Shown here: piece after piece, positions 17,176-25,844 of the stretch
How positions within the stretch are numbered: position 1 is the stretch's first letter
Layout: each line of letters starts with the position of its first letter
From: an uncultured Oscillospiraceae bacterium
GTDB lineage: Bacteria > Bacillota > Clostridia > Oscillospirales > Acutalibacteraceae
Assembly: GCA_958448165.1 (NCBI GenBank)
Contig: CAUDCW010000001.1
Span: 62,001 to 126,000 of the forward strand
DNA: 64,000 nt
Direction of reading: 5' to 3'
Translations under genes and position numbers: made by a program
Notes under the pieces: model-generated
What the model was told of the DNA's origin: nothing
The model's database searches: none
The model's input: the letters and a program-made list of their open reading frames with translations, nothing else

Positions 17176-17345
17176 GGAAACACTGATTAAATTGCTTGTG
17201 CATATTGCGCTGTCAGATTTTTCGTCAGGTTGGACAAATAAACCGCAGTAATGCTGTCGCATTACGAGGATTTTTTGGTCAAGCCGGCGGAAAATATGGG
17301 GGAAGATGTGCAAACAGCTTTCAGCGTGATTTATTCAGTGTTTCC
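17176..17345 (+). mobile_element. MITE, copy 1 (upstream of oadG)
   Basis: A 170-bp element starting GGAAACACTGATTAAAT and ending in its inverted copy (16 of 17 bp), flanked by a direct TTAA on both sides (17172-17175, 17346-17349). The middle holds a GTAATGC/GCATTAC hairpin. It encodes no transposase. It lies between the oad promoter and the oadG start. Confidence 0.85.
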
Positions 17346-17400
17346 TTAACGATTACAATTTTTGATCGGTGTTTATATCCGAAATACAGGGGGACTTGAA

Positions 17401-17814
17401 ATGGAAAATCTCAACCTGTGTCTTACTATCCTCATCACCGGCTTTACCGTTGTTTTTGCGGTTTTGATTGTGCTTATCTTCATCATCAAAATCTACGGAA
17501 CAATAGTAACAAAGGCGCTTGCAGCATCTCAGGAAAGAAAGGCACGCAAAGCAGCAGAAAAACAAAAGGCTCTTGAACAGGAAAGAAAGCAGCAGGAAAA
17601 TGCAAAAGCAGCAAAAGCGGCTGAGCCTGCACCGGCACCAACGCCGGCATCACAGGGTATCAGCCCTGAGATTGTCGCGGTTATTGCGGCGGCTGTTGAT
17701 TCAACCTACGGCACAGGCGGCGCAAGGATAACAAGCATCAAGAAGAGCCAAACTCCTAATTCCCGTCCTGCTTGGGGTATGGCAGGTGTTTTTGAAAACA
17801 CAAGACCGTTTTAA
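17401..17814 (+). CDS. oadG: Sodium-pumping decarboxylase gamma subunit (OadG family)
   Basis: A 137-residue small membrane subunit: one N-terminal helix (about 5-32), an Ala/Lys/Glu-rich stalk (about 40-75), a Pro/Ala linker (APAPTPAS), and a C-terminal ISPEIVAVIAAAV segment seen in OadG/MmdD proteins, where this subunit bridges alpha and beta. The start is placed at the ATG after CAGGGGGACTTGAA; a longer frame reaches back into the MITE. oadB follows 28 bp downstream. No alpha (carboxyltransferase) or biotin carrier gene is nearby. Whether the substrate is oxaloacetate, methylmalonyl-CoA or glutaconyl-CoA is open. Confidence 0.85.
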   Translation: MENLNLCLTILITGFTVVFAVLIVLIFIIKIYGTIVTKALAASQERKARKAAEKQKALEQERKQQENAKAAKAAEPAPAPTPASQGISPEIVAVIAAAVDSTYGTGGARITSIKKSQTPNSRPAWGMAGVFENTRPF

Positions 17815-17842
17815 CGAGATTCAAGGGAAAGGATGTTAACTG

Positions 17843-19084
17843 ATGGAAATTCTTCAAGGTTTTTTAGACGCTGTTGTTAGCCTGTTTCAGAGCAGCGGTC
17901 TTTGCTCGCTTCCGTGGCAGAACTATGTAATGATAGCCATTTCAATAGTGCTTTTGTACTTAGCTATCAAAAAGCAATACGAGCCGCTCCTGCTTTTGCC
18001 GATAGCGTTCGGTATGCTTCTTGTAAACCTTTATCCGGCTATTATGGCAGCTCCGTCCACGAATATGGTGCCTGTGACTGAATATGTGGCGCAGCACGGC
18101 GGAGAAGCGGCAAAATACGCCGTCACAACAATACAGGGCGTTGATTACTACAATGTACCAACCAACGGCGGCTTGTTCTATTATCTGTATCAGGGTGTTA
18201 AATTGGGCATTTATCCGCCGCTTATCTTCCTCGGCATCGGCGCTATGACAGACTTTGGTCCGCTTATTGCAAACCCGAAGAGCTTTATCCTCGGCGCTGC
18301 TGCTCAGATTGGTATCTTTATCACCTTTGTAGGCGCAATTTTCTTGGGCTTTGACCCACAGGCAGCCGGCTCAATCGGCATCATCGGCGGTGCTGACGGT
18401 CCGACAGCTATTTATGTTACATCAATCCTCAAGCCTGAGCTTTTAGGCCCGATTGCAGTTGCGGCATACTCATATATGGCGCTTGTACCGATTATTCAGC
18501 CGCCTATTATGAAGGCGCTGACAACAAAGAAGGAGCGTTCCGTTGTTATGGAGCAGCTTCGCCCCGTATCAAAGCTTGAAAAGATTATGTTCCCCGTAAT
18601 CGTTGTTATACTTATAGCAATCTTCCTGCCAGACGCAGCACCGCTTGTTGGTATGCTTATGCTTGGCAACCTGTTCAAGGAGAGCGGTGTTGTTGACAGA
18701 ATCTGCAAGGCGGCACAGAACGAGCTGATGAACATTATCACAATCTTCCTCGGCGTTACTGTCGGTGCAACCGCAACAGGTCAGGTATTCTTAAGCCCCG
18801 ACACCTTGAAGATTGTCGGCCTCGGTCTTGCAGCGTTCTGCGTTGGTACAGCCTGCGGCGTACTGTTCGGCAAGCTTATGTACCTATTCACAGGCGGCAA
18901 GGTTAATCCGCTTATCGGTTCGGCCGGTGTTTCGGCTGTTCCAATGGCTGCCCGTGTTTCGCAGAAGGTCGGACAAAAAGAAAATCCGGGCAACTTCTTG
19001 CTGATGCACGCAATGGGCCCGAACGTAGCCGGTGTTATCGGTTCTGCTGTTGCAGCCGGCGTGCTTATCAGTATTCTTAAGTAA
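17843..19084 (+). CDS. oadB: Sodium-pumping decarboxylase beta subunit
   Basis: A 413-residue integral membrane subunit that couples biotin-carboxyl decarboxylation to sodium export. Multiple membrane helices and the conserved GGADGPTAIYVTS loop are visible near residues 184-196, together with SAGVSAVPMAARVSQ near the C-terminus. The length and motifs match OadB/MmdB/GcdB. It is the second gene of a two-gene unit with oadG and ends at a strong terminator, so the alpha and biotin subunits must be encoded elsewhere. Confidence 0.92.
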   Translation: MEILQGFLDAVVSLFQSSGLCSLPWQNYVMIAISIVLLYLAIKKQYEPLLLLPIAFGMLLVNLYPAIMAAPSTNMVPVTEYVAQHGGEAAKYAVTTIQGVDYYNVPTNGGLFYYLYQGVKLGIYPPLIFLGIGAMTDFGPLIANPKSFILGAAAQIGIFITFVGAIFLGFDPQAAGSIGIIGGADGPTAIYVTSILKPELLGPIAVAAYSYMALVPIIQPPIMKALTTKKERSVVMEQLRPVSKLEKIMFPVIVVILIAIFLPDAAPLVGMLMLGNLFKESGVVDRICKAAQNELMNIITIFLGVTVGATATGQVFLSPDTLKIVGLGLAAFCVGTACGVLFGKLMYLFTGGKVNPLIGSAGVSAVPMAARVSQKVGQKENPGNFLLMHAMGPNVAGVIGSAVAAGVLISILK

Positions 19085-19115
19085 GACGCAAATTAAAAGT
19101 ATAATTAACTCACAA

Positions 19116-19148
19116 AACCGCAGGGTGTTCGCCCTGCGGTTTATTATT
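19116..19148 (+). terminator. Terminator after oadB
   Basis: Stem AACCGCAGGG / CCCTGCGGTT, loop TGTTCG, followed by TATTATTT, 32 bp after the stop. Confidence 0.9.
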
Positions 19149-19295
19149 TGTATAGGAATGTTGTGTTAAGGAAAATCAGCGTTTAGTGGTGCAAGCACCA
19201 CAGAGTGTAGTTTGAAGAGCGGAGAGTAAATTCGGGTTGTCGCAGCTTCTCTTCTCTTTGAATTAAGAATTTACTCGCAACAAGACTGATAGTTC

Positions 19296-19411
19296 GTAGG
19301 GAACGGTCTTGACCGTTCCGAGATAGGAGCAGATACTGCGATTTTTAACAAAATCAGAATAGAGTATAACATTCAGCAATTCGAGCCGGAACAGGCAAGC
19401 CGGTTCCCTAC
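19296..19411 (+). repeat. Dual-hairpin intergenic repeat, copy 2
   Basis: Left end GTAGG plus the palindrome GGAACGGTC-TT-GACCGTTCC; right end GGAACAGGC-AA-GCCGGTTCC plus CTAC. It is preceded by the shared module TTAAGAATTTACTCGCAAC and followed by CTCCACTCTTAACTCTT repeats, all within the gene-free stretch 19149-19478. Confidence 0.8.
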
Positions 19412-19478
19412 GACCTCGTTTCGGGTGAACATCTCCACTCTTAACTCTTCACTCTCATTTATTCAGCACTCTTCACTC

Positions 19479-20417
19479 TCATTTATTCAGCTTAATCTCG
19501 CCTGTGACATCGGTAAGAAGCTTCTTCATTTTAAGAGCCTCTCGTCTTGCCGCTTCGGCATATTCGTGTCCGTCACAGCCTTCCTTTTGCCATGCGCACA
19601 TAATTCCTCTTGAGGAATTTACAATCGCTCCAAGACCGTTGCTGTCAAAAGCACCTGCAATATCGTCTGCCGTACCGCCCTGTGCACCGTAACCAGGAAC
19701 AAGGAAGAATGTATGCGGCAGCTCTTTTCTAAGCTCTGTGAGCTGCTGAGGATATGTTGCGCCGACAACAGCGCCAACGCCCGAATAGCCGTACTCTCCG
19801 GGCAGCTCCTCTCCCCATTTTTCGCACAGCTTGCCCATATGCAGATAAATTGTTTCGCCGCCCTCAAGTTCCAGATTCTGCAGCTCGCCGGAGCTTGGGT
19901 TAGAGGTCTTGACAAGCACGAACATACCCTTATCGCCCTTCTGTGCGACATTTATAACAGGGCTGATACCGTCTGAGCCTAAATAGCCGTTCACGGTGAG
20001 TGCGTCTGCGCCAAAAGCCTCAATCTGTTCTCCCTCAAGCTCTGTAATTCCGAGGTGAGCCGCCGCATATGCCTCCATAGTTGTGCCTATGTCATTGCGC
20101 TTGCCGTCTGTTATTACAAACATACCCTTTTCCTTGGCATATTTTATTGTTTTTTCAAGCGTTCTTACACCCTGCCAGCCGTACATCTCATAATATGCCG
20201 CCTGCGGCTTAACAGCAGGGACAATGTCGCACAGTGCGTCAATAAGTCCCTTGTTATATATCCACAGCGCCTCTGCCGCACCCTCAAGCGTCTTGCCGTA
20301 TTTTGCAAAAGCCTCTTCTCTGATATATTCGGGGATATATGCAAGCTTTGGGTCAAGACCTGCTACCGTCGGGTTCTGCTTTTCAACAATTTTTTCAATG
20401 AGTCTGTCAAGTGCCAT
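19479..20417 (-). CDS. pyrF: Orotidine 5'-phosphate decarboxylase
   Basis: Decarboxylates OMP to UMP, the last step of de novo pyrimidine synthesis. At 312 residues it is the larger (type 2) form, with FVITDGKRNDIGTT in the region that carries the catalytic Lys/Asp residues, ADALTVNGYLG, LVKTSNPSS and a C-terminal NSSRGIM phosphate-binding segment. The start is the ATG preceded by AAGGAGAA; an upstream in-frame start lies inside pyrC and has no ribosome site. It follows pyrC with a 1-bp gap. Confidence 0.94.
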   Translation of the reverse strand: MALDRLIEKIVEKQNPTVAGLDPKLAYIPEYIREEAFAKYGKTLEGAAEALWIYNKGLIDALCDIVPAVKPQAAYYEMYGWQGVRTLEKTIKYAKEKGMFVITDGKRNDIGTTMEAYAAAHLGITELEGEQIEAFGADALTVNGYLGSDGISPVINVAQKGDKGMFVLVKTSNPSSGELQNLELEGGETIYLHMGKLCEKWGEELPGEYGYSGVGAVVGATYPQQLTELRKELPHTFFLVPGYGAQGGTADDIAGAFDSNGLGAIVNSSRGIMCAWQKEGCDGHEYAEAARREALKMKKLLTDVTGEIKLNK

Positions 20418-20418
20418 T

Positions 20419-21684
20419 TTAATTCTCCTTATCGTTATATACAATCTCGCCGCCGAGAATTGTGTACTTTACCTTTCCCTTAAGTGTTTCACCCTTGAAC
20501 GGACAGTTCTTTGACTTACCGTGCAGACGGTTTACATCGACAATCCATTCCTCGTCAGGGTCAAATATAACAACATCAGCATTTGCGCCGACTGACAGCG
20601 TTCCTGCAGGAATATTCAGTATTTTTGACGGATTAAGGCTCATAAGCCTTATTATCTCGCAAAGGCTGAGCTCTCCCGTGTGGTAAAGTTTTGTGAGCGT
20701 TACCGCAAGCGAGGTTTCCATACCGATAGAGCCGTTGGGCGCTTTCTCGAAATCCGCCTTGTCCTGCTCGGTGTGCGGCGCATGGTCGGTTGCAATTGCG
20801 TCAAGCACGCCTGTTTTTAAAGCCTCTTTTATCGCCGAAACATCCTGTGCTGTTCGAAGCGGCGGATTCATTCTGTAATCCGCATCACGCTTCAGAAGCT
20901 TTGTTTCGTCCATTGAGAAGTAATGCGGGGCAGTTTCAGCCGTAACCTTAACACCTCTGTTTTTTGCGTCCCTGATGAGTGCAACCGAGGTTCTTGTGCT
21001 GACGTGGCAAATGTGAACCGGCACGTCATAAGCCGCCGCAAGGGCAATTTCTCTTGCAGTGCCGCAGTCCTCGGCTGCCGCAGGAATACCCTTAATTCCA
21101 AGCTGCCGTGAAACCACGCCCTCGTTTATTTTGCCGCCCTTTGCAAGGTACAAATCCTCACAGTGCGCCACGACAGCCATTTTCTGCCTGTCCGCCTCAA
21201 CCATTGCCTTAGCCATAAAAGCGGTGTTCTCAACAGGTCTGCCGTCGTCTGTAAGGGCAATTGCGCCTGCCGCCTTAAGTGACGGAATATCGCACATTTC
21301 AAGGCTTTTAAGGCCCTTTGTCACGCTTGCCGCAACATACACTCTTGCTTTTGCCGACTCAGCTTTTTTTGTGATATATTCAACCGTTTCGGGGCTGTCC
21401 GTTGTAGGGTCGGTGTTCGGCATTGCAAGCAGGCTTGTTACGCCGCCTGCCGCTGCCGCATTACAGCCTGTTATGATATCCTCTTTTTCGGTAAACCCGG
21501 GGTCACGCAGGTGAACGTGCATATCAACAAGACCGGGCGCCGCAACAAGGCCGCTGCCGTCAAGCACATCGGCATTTTCAGCCGGCGTATCACTTATTTT
21601 CCCTGCCGAAATATACAAGTCGCCGATTTTATCGGTATTGCTTGCAGGGTCAATTATCCGTATGTTTTTTATTGTAATATTCAA
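20419..21684 (-). CDS. pyrC: Dihydroorotase
   Basis: Zinc enzyme that cyclises carbamoyl-aspartate to dihydroorotate. About 421 residues, class I type, with the DMHVHLRDPG metal motif near residue 52, AMPNTDPTTD, VAHCED, HICHVST and ATDHAPHT. The start is set at a TTG with AGGGAG 8 nt upstream; another TTG 18 bp further upstream lacks a ribosome site. It is in an operon with pyrF downstream. The repeat mosaic upstream (21703-22008) shows no PyrR attenuator that I could recognise. Confidence 0.93.
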   Translation of the reverse strand: MNITIKNIRIIDPASNTDKIGDLYISAGKISDTPAENADVLDGSGLVAAPGLVDMHVHLRDPGFTEKEDIITGCNAAAAGGVTSLLAMPNTDPTTDSPETVEYITKKAESAKARVYVAASVTKGLKSLEMCDIPSLKAAGAIALTDDGRPVENTAFMAKAMVEADRQKMAVVAHCEDLYLAKGGKINEGVVSRQLGIKGIPAAAEDCGTAREIALAAAYDVPVHICHVSTRTSVALIRDAKNRGVKVTAETAPHYFSMDETKLLKRDADYRMNPPLRTAQDVSAIKEALKTGVLDAIATDHAPHTEQDKADFEKAPNGSIGMETSLAVTLTKLYHTGELSLCEIIRLMSLNPSKILNIPAGTLSVGANADVVIFDPDEEWIVDVNRLHGKSKNCPFKGETLKGKVKYTILGGEIVYNDKEN

Positions 21685-21800
21685 TGCAGAAGCTCCCTTC
21701 AATTAGAGTGGAGTGTTAAGAGTTCATAATGCAGAATTATAGTGAAAGCCGCAAGCGGCTCTTTGAATTAAGAATTTACTCGCAACAAGGCTGTATGTTC

Positions 21801-21914
21801 GTGGGGAACGGTCTTGACCGTTCCGGGATAGATGCAGATACTACGATTTTTAGCAAAATGAGAATAGATATTACATTCATAAGAGCGAACCAGAACAGGC
21901 AAGCCAGTTTCCTA
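21801..21914 (+). repeat. Dual-hairpin intergenic repeat, copy 3
   Basis: Left palindrome GGAACGGTC-TT-GACCGTTCC and a decayed right end (AACAGGC-AA-GCCAGTTTCC). It is preceded by an AGCCGC-AA-GCGGCT hairpin (21751-21764) and the TTAAGAATTTACTCGCAAC module, and followed by ACCACTAACCACTAA-type short repeats up to 22008. This gene-free stretch lies between pyrC and a membrane protein gene. Confidence 0.75.
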
Positions 21915-22008
21915 CAACCTCGTTTTCACAATTTCTGTTCACTCTCAACACCGACCACTAATCACTAACCACTAACCACTAACTACTAACCACTCTTCAC
22001 TCTCTACT

Positions 22009-23403
22009 CTATCTGTACTTATCCCAATAGCTGTCGTTATCAAAATTCTTTACAAACTCGCTGTCGGAATACGAGCTTTTGTGCTCCGGACGGCTCGCCT
22101 GACGCTGTGACCTGCGCTGTGCCGCGCGCTGTCTTTCCTCTTCCGTTCTCTGGGCTCTTTCACGCGGCTTAGACGGCTCGCTGCTGCGGCTCTTTCTGCG
22201 TTCCGTCTTTGAATCACCGCCGACATTGATATTATCCTTTTGTCCCTTGCCGAATATTCCCTTAACACGTTCGCCGAAGCCGTCGTCGTCTGGATATTCG
22301 TCATCGGACACTGCTTCATCATAATCCTCATTGTTGTTGCGTGACAACTCAAAAAGGTCTGAAGCCTCGGCGTCCTCACGGTCCGTCACCGGCTTGATAA
22401 TGTCAACCCTCATTCTAACGGGATTATTTTCAAAATTCTCATCCCCCGGCTGATTGTCTATAAAATCAAGCTGAACCTGTGTCGGAATCTCCTCGGCTGC
22501 CTGTTCGTCAAAAAGTCCGTCGCTTTCAATCTCGTTATAGAAGCTTTCAGCCGCACTGTCTGTTCTTGTATCTCTCTTTTTAATTCTGATCGGCTGCGGC
22601 TTTTCGCGCTTAATTGGTTTTAAAGTGTCATCAGAGGGCTTTTCAACGTGTTTTGTGCTCTTCCTTACTCCTTGTTCGGCATCCAAAGCTTTTCTGTGCT
22701 TAGGCTGTTCTCTTTTTTGCACAAGCTTTTCCCTGCCATCTTCCTTTTTCTTTTTCGGAAGCTTTTTTCCGGCGGCACGCACAAGAACAACCACAAGTGC
22801 AATAACAACAATTACACCCACTGCTATGCAAACGATAGTGCCGATTGTGCCAAGCACATTTACCTCAACCGGCTTTTTCTCTACGTTGTCAAAAACAATG
22901 CTTCTGGCGGCAGTGTTGAAAATTCCGTGGTCGGATATCGTCAGCTCACGCTTTTCAACCGCAAGCTTGAGAGTGTAGGTATATCCGTTGACGATTGTTG
23001 TAGTCAGCAGATACTTGTCCGAATTGTTGATGCAGTCAAAGAAAACCGCCTGTGATGTTTCATACGCCGTAACCTTGTCGGCATTTTCCTGCGACTGAAT
23101 CTCGTTCTGTGTCTTGTCTATCTCTTCCTTTGACAAATCCTTGTAGGTAAAAATTTCTTTGGATTTTTCCGACACAAGAGTCAGCTTATATGTATTATCC
23201 TCATCGGTTGCGCTCATAAGCTCGCCCGTATCGTTCTCCTGTACGTTGTATATGGCGTTCCCGGGAATTTCAATGCTTATACCCGGTGTGTTGATATGCA
23301 CGCTCTGGCGTTCTACCGCCGCATTAGCCGGCATACAAACAGCAAATATAGTTATGGCTGCGAAAAAAAGCGCAATTAAATTTTTCTTTTTCATACGTCT
23401 CAT
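22009..23403 (-). CDS. Membrane protein with exterior domain and charged cytoplasmic tail
   Basis: Function not recognised. 464 residues: a signal peptide (about 1-29, ending PANAA), an exterior domain (about 30-185, starting SVHINTPGISIEIPGNAIY), one membrane helix (about 188-212), then about 250 residues of low-complexity cytoplasmic tail. The tail is rich in Lys/Arg at both ends (PKKKKEDGREK; SRSSEPSKPRERAQR) with an acidic centre (DEAVSDDEYPDDDGFGE). The tail looks disordered. AAAGGACT precedes the ATG. It lies upstream of the pyrC-pyrF mosaic and downstream of acpP with no clear partner. The topology is inferred from hydrophobicity. Confidence 0.75.
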   Translation of the reverse strand: MRRMKKKNLIALFFAAITIFAVCMPANAAVERQSVHINTPGISIEIPGNAIYNVQENDTGELMSATDEDNTYKLTLVSEKSKEIFTYKDLSKEEIDKTQNEIQSQENADKVTAYETSQAVFFDCINNSDKYLLTTTIVNGYTYTLKLAVEKRELTISDHGIFNTAARSIVFDNVEKKPVEVNVLGTIGTIVCIAVGVIVVIALVVVLVRAAGKKLPKKKKEDGREKLVQKREQPKHRKALDAEQGVRKSTKHVEKPSDDTLKPIKREKPQPIRIKKRDTRTDSAAESFYNEIESDGLFDEQAAEEIPTQVQLDFIDNQPGDENFENNPVRMRVDIIKPVTDREDAEASDLFELSRNNNEDYDEAVSDDEYPDDDGFGERVKGIFGKGQKDNINVGGDSKTERRKSRSSEPSKPRERAQRTEEERQRAAQRRSQRQASRPEHKSSYSDSEFVKNFDNDSYWDKYR

Positions 23404-23528
23404 ATTTACAGTCCTTTGCTTTAATACTTATCATTTCAGTACACACAGTCATACAGTTAATCCCAGACAACCACATATTGTACATTCTTATCTTTATTAT
23501 ACTATCAATACGAGAAAAACACAACAAA

Positions 23529-23552
23529 AAAATAAGAGACCGTGCGGTCTCT
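23529..23552 (-). terminator. Terminator of acpP
   Basis: Minus-strand stem AAGAGACCG-CA-CGGTCTCTT followed by ATTTTTTTG, about 30 bp after acpP. Confidence 0.85.
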
Positions 23553-23582
23553 TAAGCGATTTTTATTTTTGATATGAAAAAA

Positions 23583-23810
23583 TCAAGAATTCTTCTCGAT
23601 GAAGTCAACAAGGTTGCCGACTGTTTTGATGTTTTCGATTTCCTCATCCGGAACCTCAACCTCAAACTCGTCCTCGATTGACATCAAAAGGTCAACAACG
23701 TCAAGTGAATCTGCACCCAGATCGTCCTGAATTGTTGTATCCGCTGTGATTGTATCCTCCTCAACATCGAACTGCTCAGAAAGAATTGCCTTAACTTTTT
23801 CCAAAACCAT
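23583..23810 (-). CDS. acpP: Acyl carrier protein
   Basis: A 75-residue acidic helical carrier for fatty acid synthesis. The Ser of GADSLDVVDL (about residue 35) is the phosphopantetheine attachment site. The length and sequence are typical of AcpP. GGAGGTTACAATT precedes the ATG. It stands alone, whereas acpP often sits in the fab cluster. The 259-bp AT-rich gap to aroE shows nothing else. Confidence 0.96.
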   Translation of the reverse strand: MVLEKVKAILSEQFDVEEDTITADTTIQDDLGADSLDVVDLLMSIEDEFEVEVPDEEIENIKTVGNLVDFIEKNS

Positions 23811-24069
23811 AATTGTAACCTCCGTAAAATTTTATTTTGCGCATTGCCCCTGAATTATGGACAAACCACATAGTAATATGCTAAAATGTAACATAAGCCA
23901 AGGACAAAATTCTGCAATGTTTTGCAGCGCTTTAATTGTTACAAACACATATTATTAGCAATTATTGTCTTTGTCAATTACAATTTTGTAATTTTTATAG
24001 ATTTTCTAAAATTTTTTAATTTAACAATCTATCATTATTAAAAATTTACTTATGAAAGCAGGTCTTAAA

Positions 24070-24927
24070 ATGGAAAAAAAGAAATATGCGGTAATCGGCC
24101 ATCCGATCGGTCACACTATGTCGCCGTTTATTCACAAGCGGCTTTTTGAGCTTGAGGGTATCGACGCCGATTATTCGGTTTTTGACATAACTCCGGAGGA
24201 GCTTACGATAAAATACCGTGAAGTCCTTAAAAATCTTGACGGCTACAACATTACAATCCCCCACAAGCAGACAATTATCCCTCTGCTTAACTGTCTTGAC
24301 AAGAAAGCAGAGATGTACGGCAGTGTCAACACCGTAAAAAACGCAGAAGGCATTGCAAAAGGCTTTACAACCGACCCTAACGGCTTTTTAAAGGCATTGG
24401 ACGCATACGACATACCCTTAAAGCAAAATGTCGTTATCGTCGGCACAGGCGGCGTTGCAAGGGTTATGGCTTTTGAGGCCGCTATCGCAGGCTGTGCAAT
24501 CACAATAGCAGTAAGAGAGAGCGATTTGCACGATGTTGCCGCTCTTGCCGCAGAGCTTAAGCTAAAGGTTGCAGGCGTATCCGTTGACACCTGCAAGATA
24601 AACCGTCTTGACCATTTTGAAAAAAGCACAATCGACCTTCTTATCAATGCAACTCCCGTAGGAATGTACCCCAACGCAGACGCCTGCCCGATTGGCGACG
24701 ACATAATCTCAAGATGCGCCCACGTGTTTGACGCAATTTACAATCCGCTTGAAACCACCCTTGTCAAAAAAGCAAAAGCCAACGGCGCCAAGGCAATCGG
24801 CGGCATTTCTATGCTTGTATGGCAGGCTGTGGTATCGCACGAGATATGGAACGGCACAAGCTTTGATAAGAGCGATATCGAAAAACTGTGCAACGACAGT
24901 GCCGAAGAGCTTCAAAAAATTTTTTAA
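24070..24927 (+). CDS. aroE: Shikimate dehydrogenase
   Basis: NADPH reduction of 3-dehydroshikimate. At 285 residues it has HPIGHTMSPFIHKRLF (shikimate-binding SxS-type region), NITIPHK with the catalytic Lys, the Rossmann motif VGTGGVARV, and NATPVGMYPN. The start is the ATG with AGCAGG upstream (MEKKKYAV), not the in-frame ATG 18 bp earlier. It forms a pair with aroK (12-bp gap), away from the main aro operon and without its leader control. Confidence 0.94.
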   Translation: MEKKKYAVIGHPIGHTMSPFIHKRLFELEGIDADYSVFDITPEELTIKYREVLKNLDGYNITIPHKQTIIPLLNCLDKKAEMYGSVNTVKNAEGIAKGFTTDPNGFLKALDAYDIPLKQNVVIVGTGGVARVMAFEAAIAGCAITIAVRESDLHDVAALAAELKLKVAGVSVDTCKINRLDHFEKSTIDLLINATPVGMYPNADACPIGDDIISRCAHVFDAIYNPLETTLVKKAKANGAKAIGGISMLVWQAVVSHEIWNGTSFDKSDIEKLCNDSAEELQKIF

Positions 24928-24939
24928 GGCGGCGGTCAA

Positions 24940-25476
24940 GTGAATGAAACAAAACCGATAGTTCTTTGCGGCTTTATGGGCTGCGGCAAGACAACGGTCG
25001 GCAAAATTATAGCAAAAAGAACCGTTCTTGATTTTGTAGATATGGACAGCTACATTGAAGAAAAAGAAGGCTGTACCGTAAGAGAAATTTTCGACAAGCA
25101 CGGCGAGAGCTATTTTCGTGACCTTGAGCATCAAGCGTGCATTGAGCTTGCCGACCGTAAAAACTGCATTATCAGCTCGGGCGGCGGCTCGATGATATAC
25201 GAGCGAAACGTTAAGGCGCTTGAAAAGAACGCCGTAATTGTCTATTTATCGGTACCTCTTGAGGATATAAAATACCGATTGAGAAACGACAAAAAACGTC
25301 CGCTGCTTCAGCGACCGGACAAGGACGAGGCAATGGCGCAGCTTTATTACAAGCGCGAGCCTCTGTATCACGCCGCAGCACGATTTGTAATAAATCCGGG
25401 CATAAGCCCCACGGCAACAGCCGAAAAAATTATTGAGATTTTAAAGCTGCCGAGAAAACCGAGAGAAAGAAAATGA
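24940..25476 (+). CDS. aroK: Shikimate kinase
   Basis: Phosphorylates shikimate. At 178 residues, the Walker A is GFMGCGKTT, the shikimate-binding DMDS motif is near residue 34, and GGG is in SSGGGSM near residue 80; the C-terminal lid has Arg-rich LRNDKKRPLLQRP. It begins with GTG after a weak GGCGG site. It completes the shikimate steps together with aroE; the dehydroquinate dehydratase gene is not in this window. Confidence 0.94.
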   Translation: MNETKPIVLCGFMGCGKTTVGKIIAKRTVLDFVDMDSYIEEKEGCTVREIFDKHGESYFRDLEHQACIELADRKNCIISSGGGSMIYERNVKALEKNAVIVYLSVPLEDIKYRLRNDKKRPLLQRPDKDEAMAQLYYKREPLYHAAARFVINPGISPTATAEKIIEILKLPRKPRERK

Positions 25477-25481
25477 ATATT

Positions 25482-25527
25482 TGCCGCAGGCATGGCTGAT
25501 ATATTTGCTGTGCCTGCGGCAGTTTTG
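25482..25527 (+). terminator. Terminator after aroK
   Basis: Perfect 11-bp stem TGCCGCAGGCA / TGCCTGCGGCA with an 18-nt loop and a following GTTTTGTGTTT. Confidence 0.75.
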
Positions 25528-25569
25528 TGTTTAGCTCCTCACTGCGGTGCTTGCACCGCTAAATACTAA

Positions 25570-25740
25570 GGAAACACTGATTAAATCATTTATGCATATT
25601 GCGCCGACAGATTTTTCGTCAGGTTGGACAAACAAAACGCAGTAACGCTGACGCATTGCGAGGATTTTTTGGTCAGGCTGACGAAAAATATGCAAGCAAG
25701 ATGTGCAAACAGCTTTCAGCGTGATTTATTCAGTGTTTCC
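25570..25740 (+). mobile_element. MITE, copy 2 (after aroK)
   Basis: A 171-bp copy with the same terminal inverted repeats, flanked by the direct duplication CTAA (25566-25569 and 25741-25744). It lies in the 25477-25844 gene-free stretch, in the same orientation as the other copies. Confidence 0.87.
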
Positions 25741-25844
25741 CTAATTTACACTTAAAAACAAATCACAGCCTTGCGAATAATCCCGTGTAAGCCTGCATAA
25801 TATACATATAGTATAGTATTACAACAAGGATTGGGCGGTGCGTT

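Noticed and set aside
17053..17313. ORFs read through the MITE copies (also 43976-44167 and 55857-56039)
   Set aside because: The same frame recurs only because the repeat recurs; no ribosome site and no protein family.
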